From CAYTAU01 sp964442075 (GTDB taxonomy: Bacteria; Bacteroidota; Bacteroidia; Bacteroidales; CAYTAU01): a stretch of DNA of 64,000 nt. Both the position numbers and the translations under genes were made by a program. Under the pieces are notes generated by a model. It searched no databases. It saw only the letters and a program-made list of their open reading frames with translations, and was not told where the DNA came from. The first letter of the stretch is position 1, and each line of letters starts with the position of its first letter. The stretch lies in the NCBI GenBank assembly GCA_964442075.1, contig CAYTWH010000002.1, positions 1 through 64,000 on the forward strand. Direction: 5' to 3'. This document shows positions 35,223 through 43,286 of the stretch, in pieces.

Positions 35223-36554
35223 TTAAAATTTATAGTTTAAACTAAAAATATATGATTGGCTAATATAATCATAAAAATCCGGGATAACATATCCTGGGTT
35301 CATAAATTGATCTGTATATGCATTATAAAAATACTTATTAAACCTAAAAGATAAATTTACTTTTTTACAAATAGAATAAGATAATAATAGGTTTATTTTA
35401 CGAGTAATATTATCTGCACCATTATAAATCAAATAGGCATTATTCTCATTATAATTCTGTTGTTTGCCAAGTGTTATCGATGCCTCAAATTTAAGTTTAC
35501 TTAATTTAAATGCAATTGCCTGATCAAATACTGTATTTGTTGTTGTATTGAAACACTCAACAACTTTAGTTCTTGTGTAAAAATTTGTATTCCCAAATGG
35601 ATAATATGTATATGCTAATCCAATTTGTTTTTGTTTTTCAAAATTAAAGTTTGAATATGAGCCAAATAGATTAAAATTCGACCTGTTTATTCTTTTGTTT
35701 ATACCTAAAAATAATACAAACTCTGTGGAGCTATAATTTTCTTCTCTAAAAACTGGCTCTGGTGAATATAGAGAATCGAAAACCATTCCTATTCTTGTAT
35801 ACTCACTATTAATATTTGCAACATGTAAAGCTATATCATAATTGTAATTATCTTTTAGTGTATTGTTGAGCCCAATATAATATTGTATCTGATTAACTTC
35901 ATGATCCGTTCTTTCTTCAAAAATATCACCATGCACAGTACGTTGAAGGTTTTGAATATTTAAATATGTAAGACTATGGATCATTGTTGCTTTTTCACTA
36001 AATGGATGTGTAATTCCTGCATTAAAATACGAACTGTTTTTTATTAAAATTTGATCATTAACAAGATACATGCTTCTAATATCTGTTTCTAAAAGTTTCT
36101 CATAATCTACATTTTGGACTATTCCTCCTTCCATAAATAAACTTGTAATCTTAGGTGAGGGAGCTTTATTAAATTTCATTTGCTGTTCAAAACTTAATGT
36201 TCTTCCATACTCTTTTGCCTTATAGCTCATTCCTGAAAACAAATAAGAATAATACAAATATTCTTGAAGGAGTGTATCTGTTGCATTAAATGTTATTGCT
36301 TTTTCAAAATGCTTATATGCTTTTACATAATTCTTTTTTTCATAATAAGCTATTCCTATTCGCATACGCAAGTAATAATAATCAATATTGTTTTCAAGAC
36401 CTAACTCACAGGTTTTAATGAGTTTATTCCAGTCGCCTTTTAGATATTTCTCATAGCTGAGTTCATCAATATTTTTATAGTTTATTGTATCTTGAGAATA
36501 AGCGAAGATAGAAAGAGAAACCAATATGATAATGTAGATTACTCTCTTATACAT
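35223..36554 (-). CDS. TPR plus outer-membrane beta-barrel protein
   Basis: Protein of 443 residues: signal peptide (FAYSQ), two to three TPR helices (about 25-125; RMRIGIAYYEKKNYVKAYKH), then a beta-barrel (about 150-443) of alternating strands ending in YIFSLNYKF with a terminal Phe. The layout resembles YaiO- or PgaA-type outer-membrane proteins that couple a periplasmic TPR to a pore. Its start overlaps the stop of the urea-transporter/M23 gene by 16 bases and it is 5 bases from the TPR gene downstream. Likely an outer-membrane exit or uptake component of the same system. Confidence 0.75.
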   Translation of the reverse strand: MYKRVIYIIILVSLSIFAYSQDTINYKNIDELSYEKYLKGDWNKLIKTCELGLENNIDYYYLRMRIGIAYYEKKNYVKAYKHFEKAITFNATDTLLQEYLYYSYLFSGMSYKAKEYGRTLSFEQQMKFNKAPSPKITSLFMEGGIVQNVDYEKLLETDIRSMYLVNDQILIKNSSYFNAGITHPFSEKATMIHSLTYLNIQNLQRTVHGDIFEERTDHEVNQIQYYIGLNNTLKDNYNYDIALHVANINSEYTRIGMVFDSLYSPEPVFREENYSSTEFVLFLGINKRINRSNFNLFGSYSNFNFEKQKQIGLAYTYYPFGNTNFYTRTKVVECFNTTTNTVFDQAIAFKLSKLKFEASITLGKQQNYNENNAYLIYNGADNITRKINLLLSYSICKKVNLSFRFNKYFYNAYTDQFMNPGYVIPDFYDYISQSYIFSLNYKF

Positions 36555-38716
36555 TTGGCAATTTTTTGTTCATTCTTTTTTGTAATGATTATTTTATCAA
36601 TTCCTTTTTTGTCAATATGAAACTCAAAGCTTTTGCTTTTCACGATTTTGTTAAACCTGTATGAATCAACTTTTGATTTTAATATGATCTTTGAAGTACT
36701 GAAATCATCATCAATAGACTGGTAATTTATTTCATATTTTGGTTTTAAATAGATTATAAATGGTGCAATAAAGTCCTGAAGAAATAGAGCCGATTTAGAG
36801 AACACAGTATTTGATGGAAGAATATCTTTAAGTGTCATGTCTTTATAAAATCCAAATTGTACTTTGTATGCCGCCAAAAAGAAATTGAATAACAAGGTTT
36901 TTTTATCTCCTGTAAAATGCTTAAAATACAGCATATTGTCATTGGTTTCAAAATATGCTGTCGATCTTGAATTTTCGCAATACAAGTATGTATTATTATA
37001 AATATCAATTAAAACTTTCCATTTCTCTTTTTTGTTGTTTATTTCAAATTCAAGGGTCTGACCCGGTATCAATTTAAAAGCTTTAATTAGCAATTGGTTC
37101 GATTCAACATTTGAAACAATATCTTCTTCTTTAGGCTTAGAAAATTCAATAAATTTCTTTTTCTCCTCATTGTGATTTATATAATATCCTAATGGATAAT
37201 TTAAAGTTTCTGAACCAATATATGGTGTTGCCTGAACTTGAAAATGGAGATGTGGTTCGGGCGACCTGCCGGAATTTCCAACATTGGCAATTGAATCGCC
37301 TTTTTTTACATAATCGCCTTTTTTTACTTTTATTGAATCGGGTTTTAAGTGAGAAAGCTTTGTATAAAGACCATCAAGATGTTTGATAATTATAGTATTT
37401 CCCCAGTTTTGATGTAGATTTACTTCTCCAATTGTATTATCTTCAATGCCATCATTAATTTCTTCAATAATTCCATTTGCCGGAGCAATTATAGCTTTAT
37501 TGTAACAAAAGTAATCTTCAACTAAATCTCCTGAATTTTTATAGCTTTTGTTATCTGTATCCTTAATTATAAAATCCCAAGCATGTTTCCATTTATCTTT
37601 GTGCGTGTGTTCTCCATCATGACCCTGAGAAACTGTCCATTCGCCCCAAAATGGTAAGGCAATTGGGAAATTCTTATAATTTTTGAAACGTTGTTTATGA
37701 TTTAACCAAGCATAAAGATTTTTTTCAGGTGAGTTATGTTGAATTCCTGTTTCTGTAGGACCTTTTTTAACATCTAATCTAAACTTAAGAGCATAAATAA
37801 AAAGCAATACAACAATATTAAATGGTAATGAATAAATTGATAATTGATAATATGAGAAAACAATATTTGTGCTTATTGTTATTAAAGCAATAACAGGAAC
37901 CAACAATATTGTCCATAAATATGATTTATATGATGGAATTAAGAAGAAACCGCCAATTGCTATTGATGTAAGAATATAGTTAAACCCTATATATGTATAA
38001 TTAAGATCAGTTAGTTCCGCACCAATGAAATCATAAAAAAGGAAGGCTGCATAAAACCCAATTAATGAAAGCGAGAAAGCAATTCTTGAATAATATAATA
38101 GCCCGATAGAAATTAATATTCCGGCTAGAACATTATACTGGAAAAATATTGCACCAAGTGAAATAAAATAAACTCTTAGCGATTCCAGAAACTCAATACT
38201 GTTCCACCAATTATAAACATTAACTAAACTTTCTCCACCCAGTATATACATATCGTTAAGAGCATAAATCCCCCTTGTACTTATTCCGAGAGCTTCAAAA
38301 TCTCTGGTAGCAAGTGTTATTATCCATATTGCAAATAAAAATGGAATACTTAAAAACGGCAAACCGTATTTTCCTATAATTCCTTCTAAGGCTATGTTCA
38401 ATAAAAAAGTTAACAGTGATGCAAAAAACAATACTATATAAAATTCTGTACTTGGGTCAAAATATATTCCAAGACCTAATCCAACGAGAAGTGCATTAAA
38501 ACCATATAATCCTTTGGATATTTTAAGCTTGTCAAAACCTAAAAGCAAACCTAAAACATTTACAATTACAACAGCAATAAGTCCTGCCAAACCTGCCCAA
38601 ACATCTATGAAACTTGCCAGAATTAATATTACTGCAAATAACTTATTATTTGAAAAGAATATTTGCGAATAACTTTCAGGAATTCCCTTTAACAGTATTT
38701 TAATTGTATCTTTCAA
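36539..38716 (-). CDS. Urea-transporter membrane domain fused to an M23 (LytM) peptidase
   Basis: Fusion of 725 residues. Residues 1-310 form about ten membrane segments of the urea transporter family (ISKGLYGFNALLVGLGLGIY and the second-half repeat VLAGILISIGLLYYSR), a channel for urea or similar small neutral solutes. Residues about 340-510 are an M23 metallopeptidase domain: H370-T-H372, H378-A-W-D381 and H489-L-H491 in SPEPHLHF are the zinc-ligand candidates, with APANGIIEEINDGI and VGNSGRSP also typical. Residues 510-725 are an unrecognised beta-rich tail. Start is a TTG at 38716. It sits 76 bases after the decarboxylase gene and overlaps the next gene. Confidence 0.83.
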   Translation of the reverse strand: MKDTIKILLKGIPESYSQIFFSNNKLFAVILILASFIDVWAGLAGLIAVVIVNVLGLLLGFDKLKISKGLYGFNALLVGLGLGIYFDPSTEFYIVLFFASLLTFLLNIALEGIIGKYGLPFLSIPFLFAIWIITLATRDFEALGISTRGIYALNDMYILGGESLVNVYNWWNSIEFLESLRVYFISLGAIFFQYNVLAGILISIGLLYYSRIAFSLSLIGFYAAFLFYDFIGAELTDLNYTYIGFNYILTSIAIGGFFLIPSYKSYLWTILLVPVIALITISTNIVFSYYQLSIYSLPFNIVVLLFIYALKFRLDVKKGPTETGIQHNSPEKNLYAWLNHKQRFKNYKNFPIALPFWGEWTVSQGHDGEHTHKDKWKHAWDFIIKDTDNKSYKNSGDLVEDYFCYNKAIIAPANGIIEEINDGIEDNTIGEVNLHQNWGNTIIIKHLDGLYTKLSHLKPDSIKVKKGDYVKKGDSIANVGNSGRSPEPHLHFQVQATPYIGSETLNYPLGYYINHNEEKKKFIEFSKPKEEDIVSNVESNQLLIKAFKLIPGQTLEFEINNKKEKWKVLIDIYNNTYLYCENSRSTAYFETNDNMLYFKHFTGDKKTLLFNFFLAAYKVQFGFYKDMTLKDILPSNTVFSKSALFLQDFIAPFIIYLKPKYEINYQSIDDDFSTSKIILKSKVDSYRFNKIVKSKSFEFHIDKKGIDKIIITKKNEQKIAKCIRE

Positions 38717-38792
38717 TATCTATATTAAAAAATTTATAAATTATTTTTATTTTAGCATTTGTCAATGTTCCACTAAATTTATAGTAGTACAC

Positions 38793-40148
38793 CTATAAAT
38801 CAATCTTTTTTAAATGTTCAGGAAGTTTTTCCAGTTTAGTTACTGTCTCTTTAGTTTCATTATCGCGAATAATATGTGATTTACCTTTCATATCTATCAT
38901 CACAATTTTTGGTCGTAAAGTAATAAACTGCATCCATTGTGTCATATTATATGCTCCTATCCTACTAACTACAAAGTGATCTCCTTTTTTCAGTAATGGA
39001 AATGTGATATTTTCTCTTAGAATATCAATATTCATACAAAGAGGTCCGTAAAGAACAGTGTTTTCAGTATGATGTGTAAAGGGCTGTGCCGGTGTTATTT
39101 TATGTTCATACCAAAATGATGTAAATAATAAATTTACTCCAACATCCATAATTGTAGCACGTTTGCCATCAGCAAGTCTTTTATTTGCCAGAACTGTACC
39201 AAGTATGTAACCTGCATCATCAATAAGTGCTCTTCCTGTTTCAAGTATCAACATTGGCAAATTGTCGGGCTTAATTTCAGAATTTATCAATGCATTTGAA
39301 ATTGCTTCGGCATAATCGTCAAACGAGGGACAAGTATCTGTACCAGGCAAATAAGCACCCTTAAGAGTATTTTTTGAAGCAAAACCACCACCTAAATCAA
39401 TATACTTTATTACCTGATTATATTTTTGTTTAAGCTTAACTGCAAGGTCTGCCATTTTTGAAGCTGCTACTGCATAAGCGTTTGGAACCATAATATAAGT
39501 GCCAATATGTGCATGCAAACCAATTAACTCAAGTTTATTGCTCAACATTATTCTATTCAATGCATTCCAGGCTTCTCCATTATCATAATTAAATCCAAAA
39601 CGCGACCATTGAGGAAAAACACCTGTATCCATGTTAATTCTAATAGCAACTTTTGGAGTCTCTTTAAGCTTATCAGCTAACTCTATAATTGTGTACAGTT
39701 CATCAGCATGGTCTATATGGATTAAAGAAGCGTTTTTTATTGCTTTTGTTAAATCTTCTTTAGATTTATCAGGACCATTAAAAATGATATGTTCTCCTTT
39801 TATTCCATTTTCTAAAGCTTTATCATATTCAAATCCCGAAACTACCTCAGCCCACGAACCTTCCTGATGATAAACATTGCAAACCGCATTCATATAATTT
39901 GTTTTATACGACCATGCAAATTGTACCTTAGGATATCGTGTAGTAAATGCTCTTTTTGCTTCACGGTATGTTTCCCTGATTGTCTTTTCTGAAACAACAT
40001 AAACAGGAGAACCATACTGGTCAATAATATCTTTTACTGCAACATTATCAATATGTGTTATTGGTTCATATTCTGTTTTAAGACCAAATTTATTTGGCAT
40101 TCCTGTGTTTAATTTTTTGATACTTGGTCTTTCAAATAATTTTTTCAT
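38793..40148 (-). CDS. Fold-type III PLP-dependent decarboxylase (LysA/ODC-like)
   Basis: 451-residue enzyme of the alanine-racemase-fold decarboxylase family, which removes the alpha-carboxyl of a basic amino acid such as diaminopimelate, ornithine or arginine. The PLP lysine is in VQFAWSYKTNYMNAV; IGLHAHIGTYI, KYIDLGGGFASK and LETGRALIDDAG are cofactor-binding segments (ETGR where DAP decarboxylases have EPGR). The second-subunit active-site motif reads GPLCMNIDIL, and GAYNMTQWMQF follows. Typical LysA reads CESxD at that point, so the substrate is probably not meso-diaminopimelate. It follows the ATP-grasp gene by 48 bases in a PqqD/ATP-grasp/decarboxylase set. Confidence 0.82.
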   Translation of the reverse strand: MKKLFERPSIKKLNTGMPNKFGLKTEYEPITHIDNVAVKDIIDQYGSPVYVVSEKTIRETYREAKRAFTTRYPKVQFAWSYKTNYMNAVCNVYHQEGSWAEVVSGFEYDKALENGIKGEHIIFNGPDKSKEDLTKAIKNASLIHIDHADELYTIIELADKLKETPKVAIRINMDTGVFPQWSRFGFNYDNGEAWNALNRIMLSNKLELIGLHAHIGTYIMVPNAYAVAASKMADLAVKLKQKYNQVIKYIDLGGGFASKNTLKGAYLPGTDTCPSFDDYAEAISNALINSEIKPDNLPMLILETGRALIDDAGYILGTVLANKRLADGKRATIMDVGVNLLFTSFWYEHKITPAQPFTHHTENTVLYGPLCMNIDILRENITFPLLKKGDHFVVSRIGAYNMTQWMQFITLRPKIVMIDMKGKSHIIRDNETKETVTKLEKLPEHLKKIDL

Positions 40149-40196
40149 CTGTTTGTTTGTTTTATTTTATCATTAAATCATTTACGCATTTCATCA

Positions 40197-41243
40197 CTAT
40201 AGCTCTCCATAAGTAGAAAGTTTCTCAAATTCTTTAATATCTGTTATCAAATCATAGGAATATCTAATAAACATTTTACCCACGTCATATTCTGTAAAAG
40301 GCTCCACATCCATTCCTAATGCTAATTTTACTAAAGCTTCGGGAATATTCTGTCCTGCTCCAACAGCAAGATATACCCATGCAGGAATTCTAGGATTGAT
40401 CTCAATAATAAACAACTCGTTATCTTTAGTTTTTATTATTTCAAGCTCCATTCCTCCACGCCACTTTGTATCTTTTATTATCTGCTTTGTTAATTCTAAC
40501 ATTTTGTTATCGCCAAGAGTAATTCCTCCCCAAGCTTTGCCCTTATCGGTAATATATTGTTTTCTCATGGGAACGGCTCCAATAGTATTTCCTTTTCCAT
40601 CGCCCAGAGCAACAACATTAACTTCGGTACCGTAAACAAATTCCTGAATTATTACCGGAACTCCCCATTTAGAACTAATCTTATCATAATGCATTTTTAT
40701 TTGCTCAATATTGTAAGCTATGTATGCATCATAAAATTTACCTTTTACAAGCAATGGGAATTTAAAATCATCTTTAATGTCAAATATTTCTCCGGCATTA
40801 TATATTGTTTTACTATTAGGGATCTTAAGATTATATTTTTTGCCAAATTTCGGAAGGTCTGCTTTATGTCTTTCCTCAAATTGTTTTAATGTTGGCAAAA
40901 AAGTACTTATCCCTAAATCTTTTAGCTTCTCTGACGATTTCATAAAAGTATATAATTCAGCATCAAAGTTTGGTATTAATACATCAATTTTCTCAATAGA
41001 GTTAATGTATTCTAATCTTTGCATCAGGTGTTCTGTACCAATCGAGGGATATGGTATTTGATATGATTTTGGAACAATATCCCGCATATATATTCCTGGT
41101 TCAAGACTTTCGTAAGCTAAACCAACAATCTCGGCATCAAAGTCTTTTGATTCCAATATGCTGCGTATTACAGGAATACCAGGTCCCGGATTATCGGTAT
41201 TGTTTAAGCCTGTTGCAGCAATTTTTATTTTTCTTTTACTCAT
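40197..41243 (-). CDS. ATP-grasp ligase (carbamoyl-phosphate-synthase-like)
   Basis: Cytoplasmic ATP-grasp enzyme of 348 residues. These enzymes activate a carboxylate as an acyl phosphate and join it to an amine or thiol. The N-terminal domain (1-115) is Rossmann-like (KIKIAATGLNNTDNPGPGIP). The ATP-binding lysine is in FPLLVKGKFYDAY, the adenine loop in PVIIQEFVYGTEVNVVALG, and the metal ligands in MELEIIKTKDNELFIIEINP (E...E-x-N). ATG 41243 overlaps the end of the PqqD-like gene by 8 bases, implying translational coupling; a TTG three codons earlier is also possible. Substrate unknown, but the coupling to a PqqD-like protein suggests a peptide. Confidence 0.85.
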   Translation of the reverse strand: MSKRKIKIAATGLNNTDNPGPGIPVIRSILESKDFDAEIVGLAYESLEPGIYMRDIVPKSYQIPYPSIGTEHLMQRLEYINSIEKIDVLIPNFDAELYTFMKSSEKLKDLGISTFLPTLKQFEERHKADLPKFGKKYNLKIPNSKTIYNAGEIFDIKDDFKFPLLVKGKFYDAYIAYNIEQIKMHYDKISSKWGVPVIIQEFVYGTEVNVVALGDGKGNTIGAVPMRKQYITDKGKAWGGITLGDNKMLELTKQIIKDTKWRGGMELEIIKTKDNELFIIEINPRIPAWVYLAVGAGQNIPEALVKLALGMDVEPFTEYDVGKMFIRYSYDLITDIKEFEKLSTYGEL

Positions 41244-41484
41244 CCTTATCAATTAAATCGTATTGTCCAATAATATTTAGAAAGTCAAATATTTCTTTAT
41301 CAACTTCAAGTTCTTCTACTTCGTATTTGTTCATTAAAAATGACTTTATTTCATCAATCGATGAACCTTTTTTTAGCTGGGTAAGAATATCACTACCTGT
41401 TTCATTTAATGAATACGATTCTCCTGTACTGGGGTCAAAAATAAACCCTGATTCGCTTAATGCTATGTTTTCTTTAATTTTCAT
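41236..41484 (-). CDS. PqqD-family peptide-binding (RRE-like) protein
   Basis: 82-residue protein of the PqqD family, a winged-helix fold that binds leader peptides in RiPP pathways or acts as a peptide chaperone. SYSLNETGSDILTQLKKG is the family's core ('xxLNxTxxxIWxxL') and EIKSFLMNKYEVEELEVDKE the following helices. It is the first gene of the set, with an 8-base overlap to the ATP-grasp gene. No radical-SAM enzyme and no Pqq genes are near, so this is not pyrroloquinoline quinone synthesis. I could not find a precursor-peptide ORF in the 186 bases upstream; a genomically distant or non-ribosomal substrate is possible. Confidence 0.85.
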   Translation of the reverse strand: MKIKENIALSESGFIFDPSTGESYSLNETGSDILTQLKKGSSIDEIKSFLMNKYEVEELEVDKEIFDFLNIIGQYDLIDKDE

Positions 41485-41502
41485 GTTTTGTTAATTTTAT
41501 CC

Positions 41503-41568
41503 GTCATTGCGAAGAACAAAGTAAGAAAGCAATCCGTTTATTAAAAAGCAGATTGCCATCGCAATGAC
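41503..41568. repeat. Palindromic repeat of the GTCATTGCG family
   Basis: GTCATTGCG (41503-41511) and CGCAATGAC (41560-41568) are exact inverted termini, and GCAATC (41529-41534) pairs with GATTGC (41551-41556). This GTCATTGCG...GCAATC...GATTGC...CGCAATGAC pattern is a widespread bacterial palindromic repeat, often mobilised by REP-associated (Y1) transposases. It lies 19 bases upstream of the pqqD-like start codon, so it will be in the leader of the operon and could influence its expression. Confidence 0.75.
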
Positions 41569-41670
41569 ATTATATTTTATATAATTTTTAATGCTCATTT
41601 AACCTTTAAAATTACCTTGCAAATTTACTCCATACTCTTTTCATAGTTGTTACAAAATTTCATATTAATG

Positions 41671-42261
41671 TTACGATATTTTTACAAGTTCATTAATAGC
41701 AGTTCGTGGAGGTTTGTCCATCTGCTTAAACTCACTTACCGAAATACCTGCTATTTTTTTAAATTGATTTGAAAGATACTGCACACTATTGTAATCCATC
41801 ATATAAGATATTTCACTTAGTGTATATTCCTCGCTAAGGATTAATTCTTTTATTCTTTCAATCTTATTTAGTATTATATATTTTTCTAAAGTTATGTTCT
41901 CATATTTAGAAAATAGTTTAGATATCTGCTGATAACTCATTCCTAATTTCTCTACTATATAATCCGATTTTCTAACAATAGAATCTACATTGTTCAGGTA
42001 ATGAATTAATTCAATTACTGCGGTTTTTGTTTGTTCAACAATGTGTTCGTCTCTCGATCTTATGAGCTCAAAACCACAATCTGTTAATATTTCAATTAAA
42101 CGTTCTTCACTTATCTTTTTTGTATCATACTTAATATTAGCATATCCCAGATCCATTTCTTCAACAATTATCCCGGCATGTTCAAACTCAAATTTAAGCA
42201 CACGAATACAAGATTTAGAGATCATATTCTTGACCTTGATATGTCGTTTTTTTGTGCTCAC
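41671..42261 (-). CDS. AraC-type regulator with degenerate N-terminal HMA-like domain
   Basis: Transcription regulator of about 196 residues. Residues 1-70 look like a heavy-metal-associated (HMA) fold (HIKVKNMISKSCIRVLKFEF, then LIEILTDCGFEL), but the CxxC pair is reduced to a single Cys (SKSC). The C-terminal AraC domain (about 95-190) has two helix-turn-helix motifs: LGMSYQQISKLFSKY and EYTLSEISYMMDYNSVQYLS. This architecture is common in Bacteroidota near metal genes. Start is uncertain: GTG 42261 is used; TTG 42288 would add nine residues. It is upstream of the PqqD operon with a 186-base gap containing the palindromic repeat. Confidence 0.8.
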   Translation of the reverse strand: MSTKKRHIKVKNMISKSCIRVLKFEFEHAGIIVEEMDLGYANIKYDTKKISEERLIEILTDCGFELIRSRDEHIVEQTKTAVIELIHYLNNVDSIVRKSDYIVEKLGMSYQQISKLFSKYENITLEKYIILNKIERIKELILSEEYTLSEISYMMDYNSVQYLSNQFKKIAGISVSEFKQMDKPPRTAINELVKIS

Positions 42262-42359
42262 AGTTTGTTTAGATATACAAAAAGACAATAAGTTTAATTA
42301 AACTCAAAAATATATTAAAAATTGTAAGTAAACTAATAATTGGTAGATATCCGTATAGT

Positions 42360-42387
42360 ATCGGCGTTGTATTTGAACAACACCGAT
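42360..42387. terminator. 11-bp hairpin between a TPR gene and the AraC gene
   Basis: ATCGGCGTTGT (42360-42370) and ACAACACCGAT (42377-42387) form an 11-bp stem with one wobble pair and a 6-base loop, 10 bases after the stop of the gene at 42398-42955. There is no U-tract on the minus strand, so it may be Rho-assisted or a transcript-end stabiliser. Confidence 0.5.
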
Positions 42388-42397
42388 GCTTTTATAT

Positions 42398-42955
42398 CTA
42401 TGATTTTAAGACCATACGACTTAAAATGTCTAATGCTTTATCTTTATATATGGTATCATTTTTACATAATAACTCAAAGTCTTCTTGTGCTTCCTTAATG
42501 TATCCGCACTTTAGCAAACTCAGGCCTCTATACCAATGAGCATCATCTGCAAGATTATCATTACTACTATATATTACACCTGTAAATGCAGAATTTGAAT
42601 TCTCATAATTATTCATTCCCATATAAATATGACCATAAATAAAACTTACCAGACTTGAGTCAATTTTATCCTGATTTAATGTTACAAGCAAATTAAATGC
42701 TTCGCAGTATTTTCCATCGTCATGAAGCCTGGCAACACTCTGTAACTTATCGTCAACTATATAGTTTGTTTTAAAATTTTTGTTTAAAATATAGGGTGTA
42801 TAATATTGTGCAAAAAGTTGATCTTTGATTTCATAAACAGGTCGGTAATTTTTAACAAGTAAAAATGTAAACAAACCAACAACAAAAATAGCCAGTATGG
42901 TTTTTTGTTGGCTTTTACCTATTATAAGTTTATTCTTATTAATTAGTGATATCAT
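42398..42955 (-). CDS. Membrane-anchored TPR protein
   Basis: Protein of 185 residues, function unknown. A cytoplasmic N-terminus (1-20), one membrane segment (about 20-36; TILAIFVVGLFTFLLV) and a helical TPR-like domain (about 70-180; ALSILKCGYIKEAQEDF-type pattern around GLSLLKCGYIKEAQEDFELL). Similar one-TM TPR proteins occur across Bacteroidota as scaffolds. It has its own apparent transcription unit. Confidence 0.65.
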   Translation of the reverse strand: MISLINKNKLIIGKSQQKTILAIFVVGLFTFLLVKNYRPVYEIKDQLFAQYYTPYILNKNFKTNYIVDDKLQSVARLHDDGKYCEAFNLLVTLNQDKIDSSLVSFIYGHIYMGMNNYENSNSAFTGVIYSSNDNLADDAHWYRGLSLLKCGYIKEAQEDFELLCKNDTIYKDKALDILSRMVLKS

Positions 42956-43286
42956 GGCATTTATCTTTACAGTATAAAGATATGGTAAAGCTATGTTAGG
43001 TTTTCTTAATAAAGCTTAATGATTGTTAAACCTGAAATTGCGGTACAGGTTATGAAAGTTGTCCGCCTAAGGCGAAGATTTAGTGGACTAGTAATATTTT
43101 CTCCATTTAGAGTTAGGGTAAAAAAACATTAATGATTAATTTTACTAACTTGCATTTGCAAAAAAAAAATTACATAAACGATGAGCCATTATCAATAACT
43201 CTAAAAGCGACAATAAACAAACAATATATTTATGGAATATTTAACACAATTGTATCCTAAATAAAATTGATTTTAAAACAACAACT
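42956..43286. other. Intergenic region with a short palindrome
   Basis: No ORF or RNA gene is visible in this 331-base divergent gap. It contains CGCCTAAGGCG (43064-43074), a perfect 11-base palindrome flanked by GTCC (43061-43064) and GGAC (43085-43088), which resembles a degraded palindromic repeat. The downstream half is A/T-rich and probably holds the promoter of the gene at 43287. Confidence 0.45.

Noticed and set aside
38777..38800. Terminator between the decarboxylase and the urea-transporter/M23 gene
   Set aside because: ATTTATAG/CTATAAAT is only eight weak A/T pairs, overlaps the stop codon and has no U-tract, so it is unlikely to split the operon.
41485..41670. RiPP precursor peptide before the PqqD-like gene
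   Set aside because: The stretch is taken up by the palindromic repeat and A/T-rich sequence; no ORF with a ribosome site and plausible core was found on either strand.
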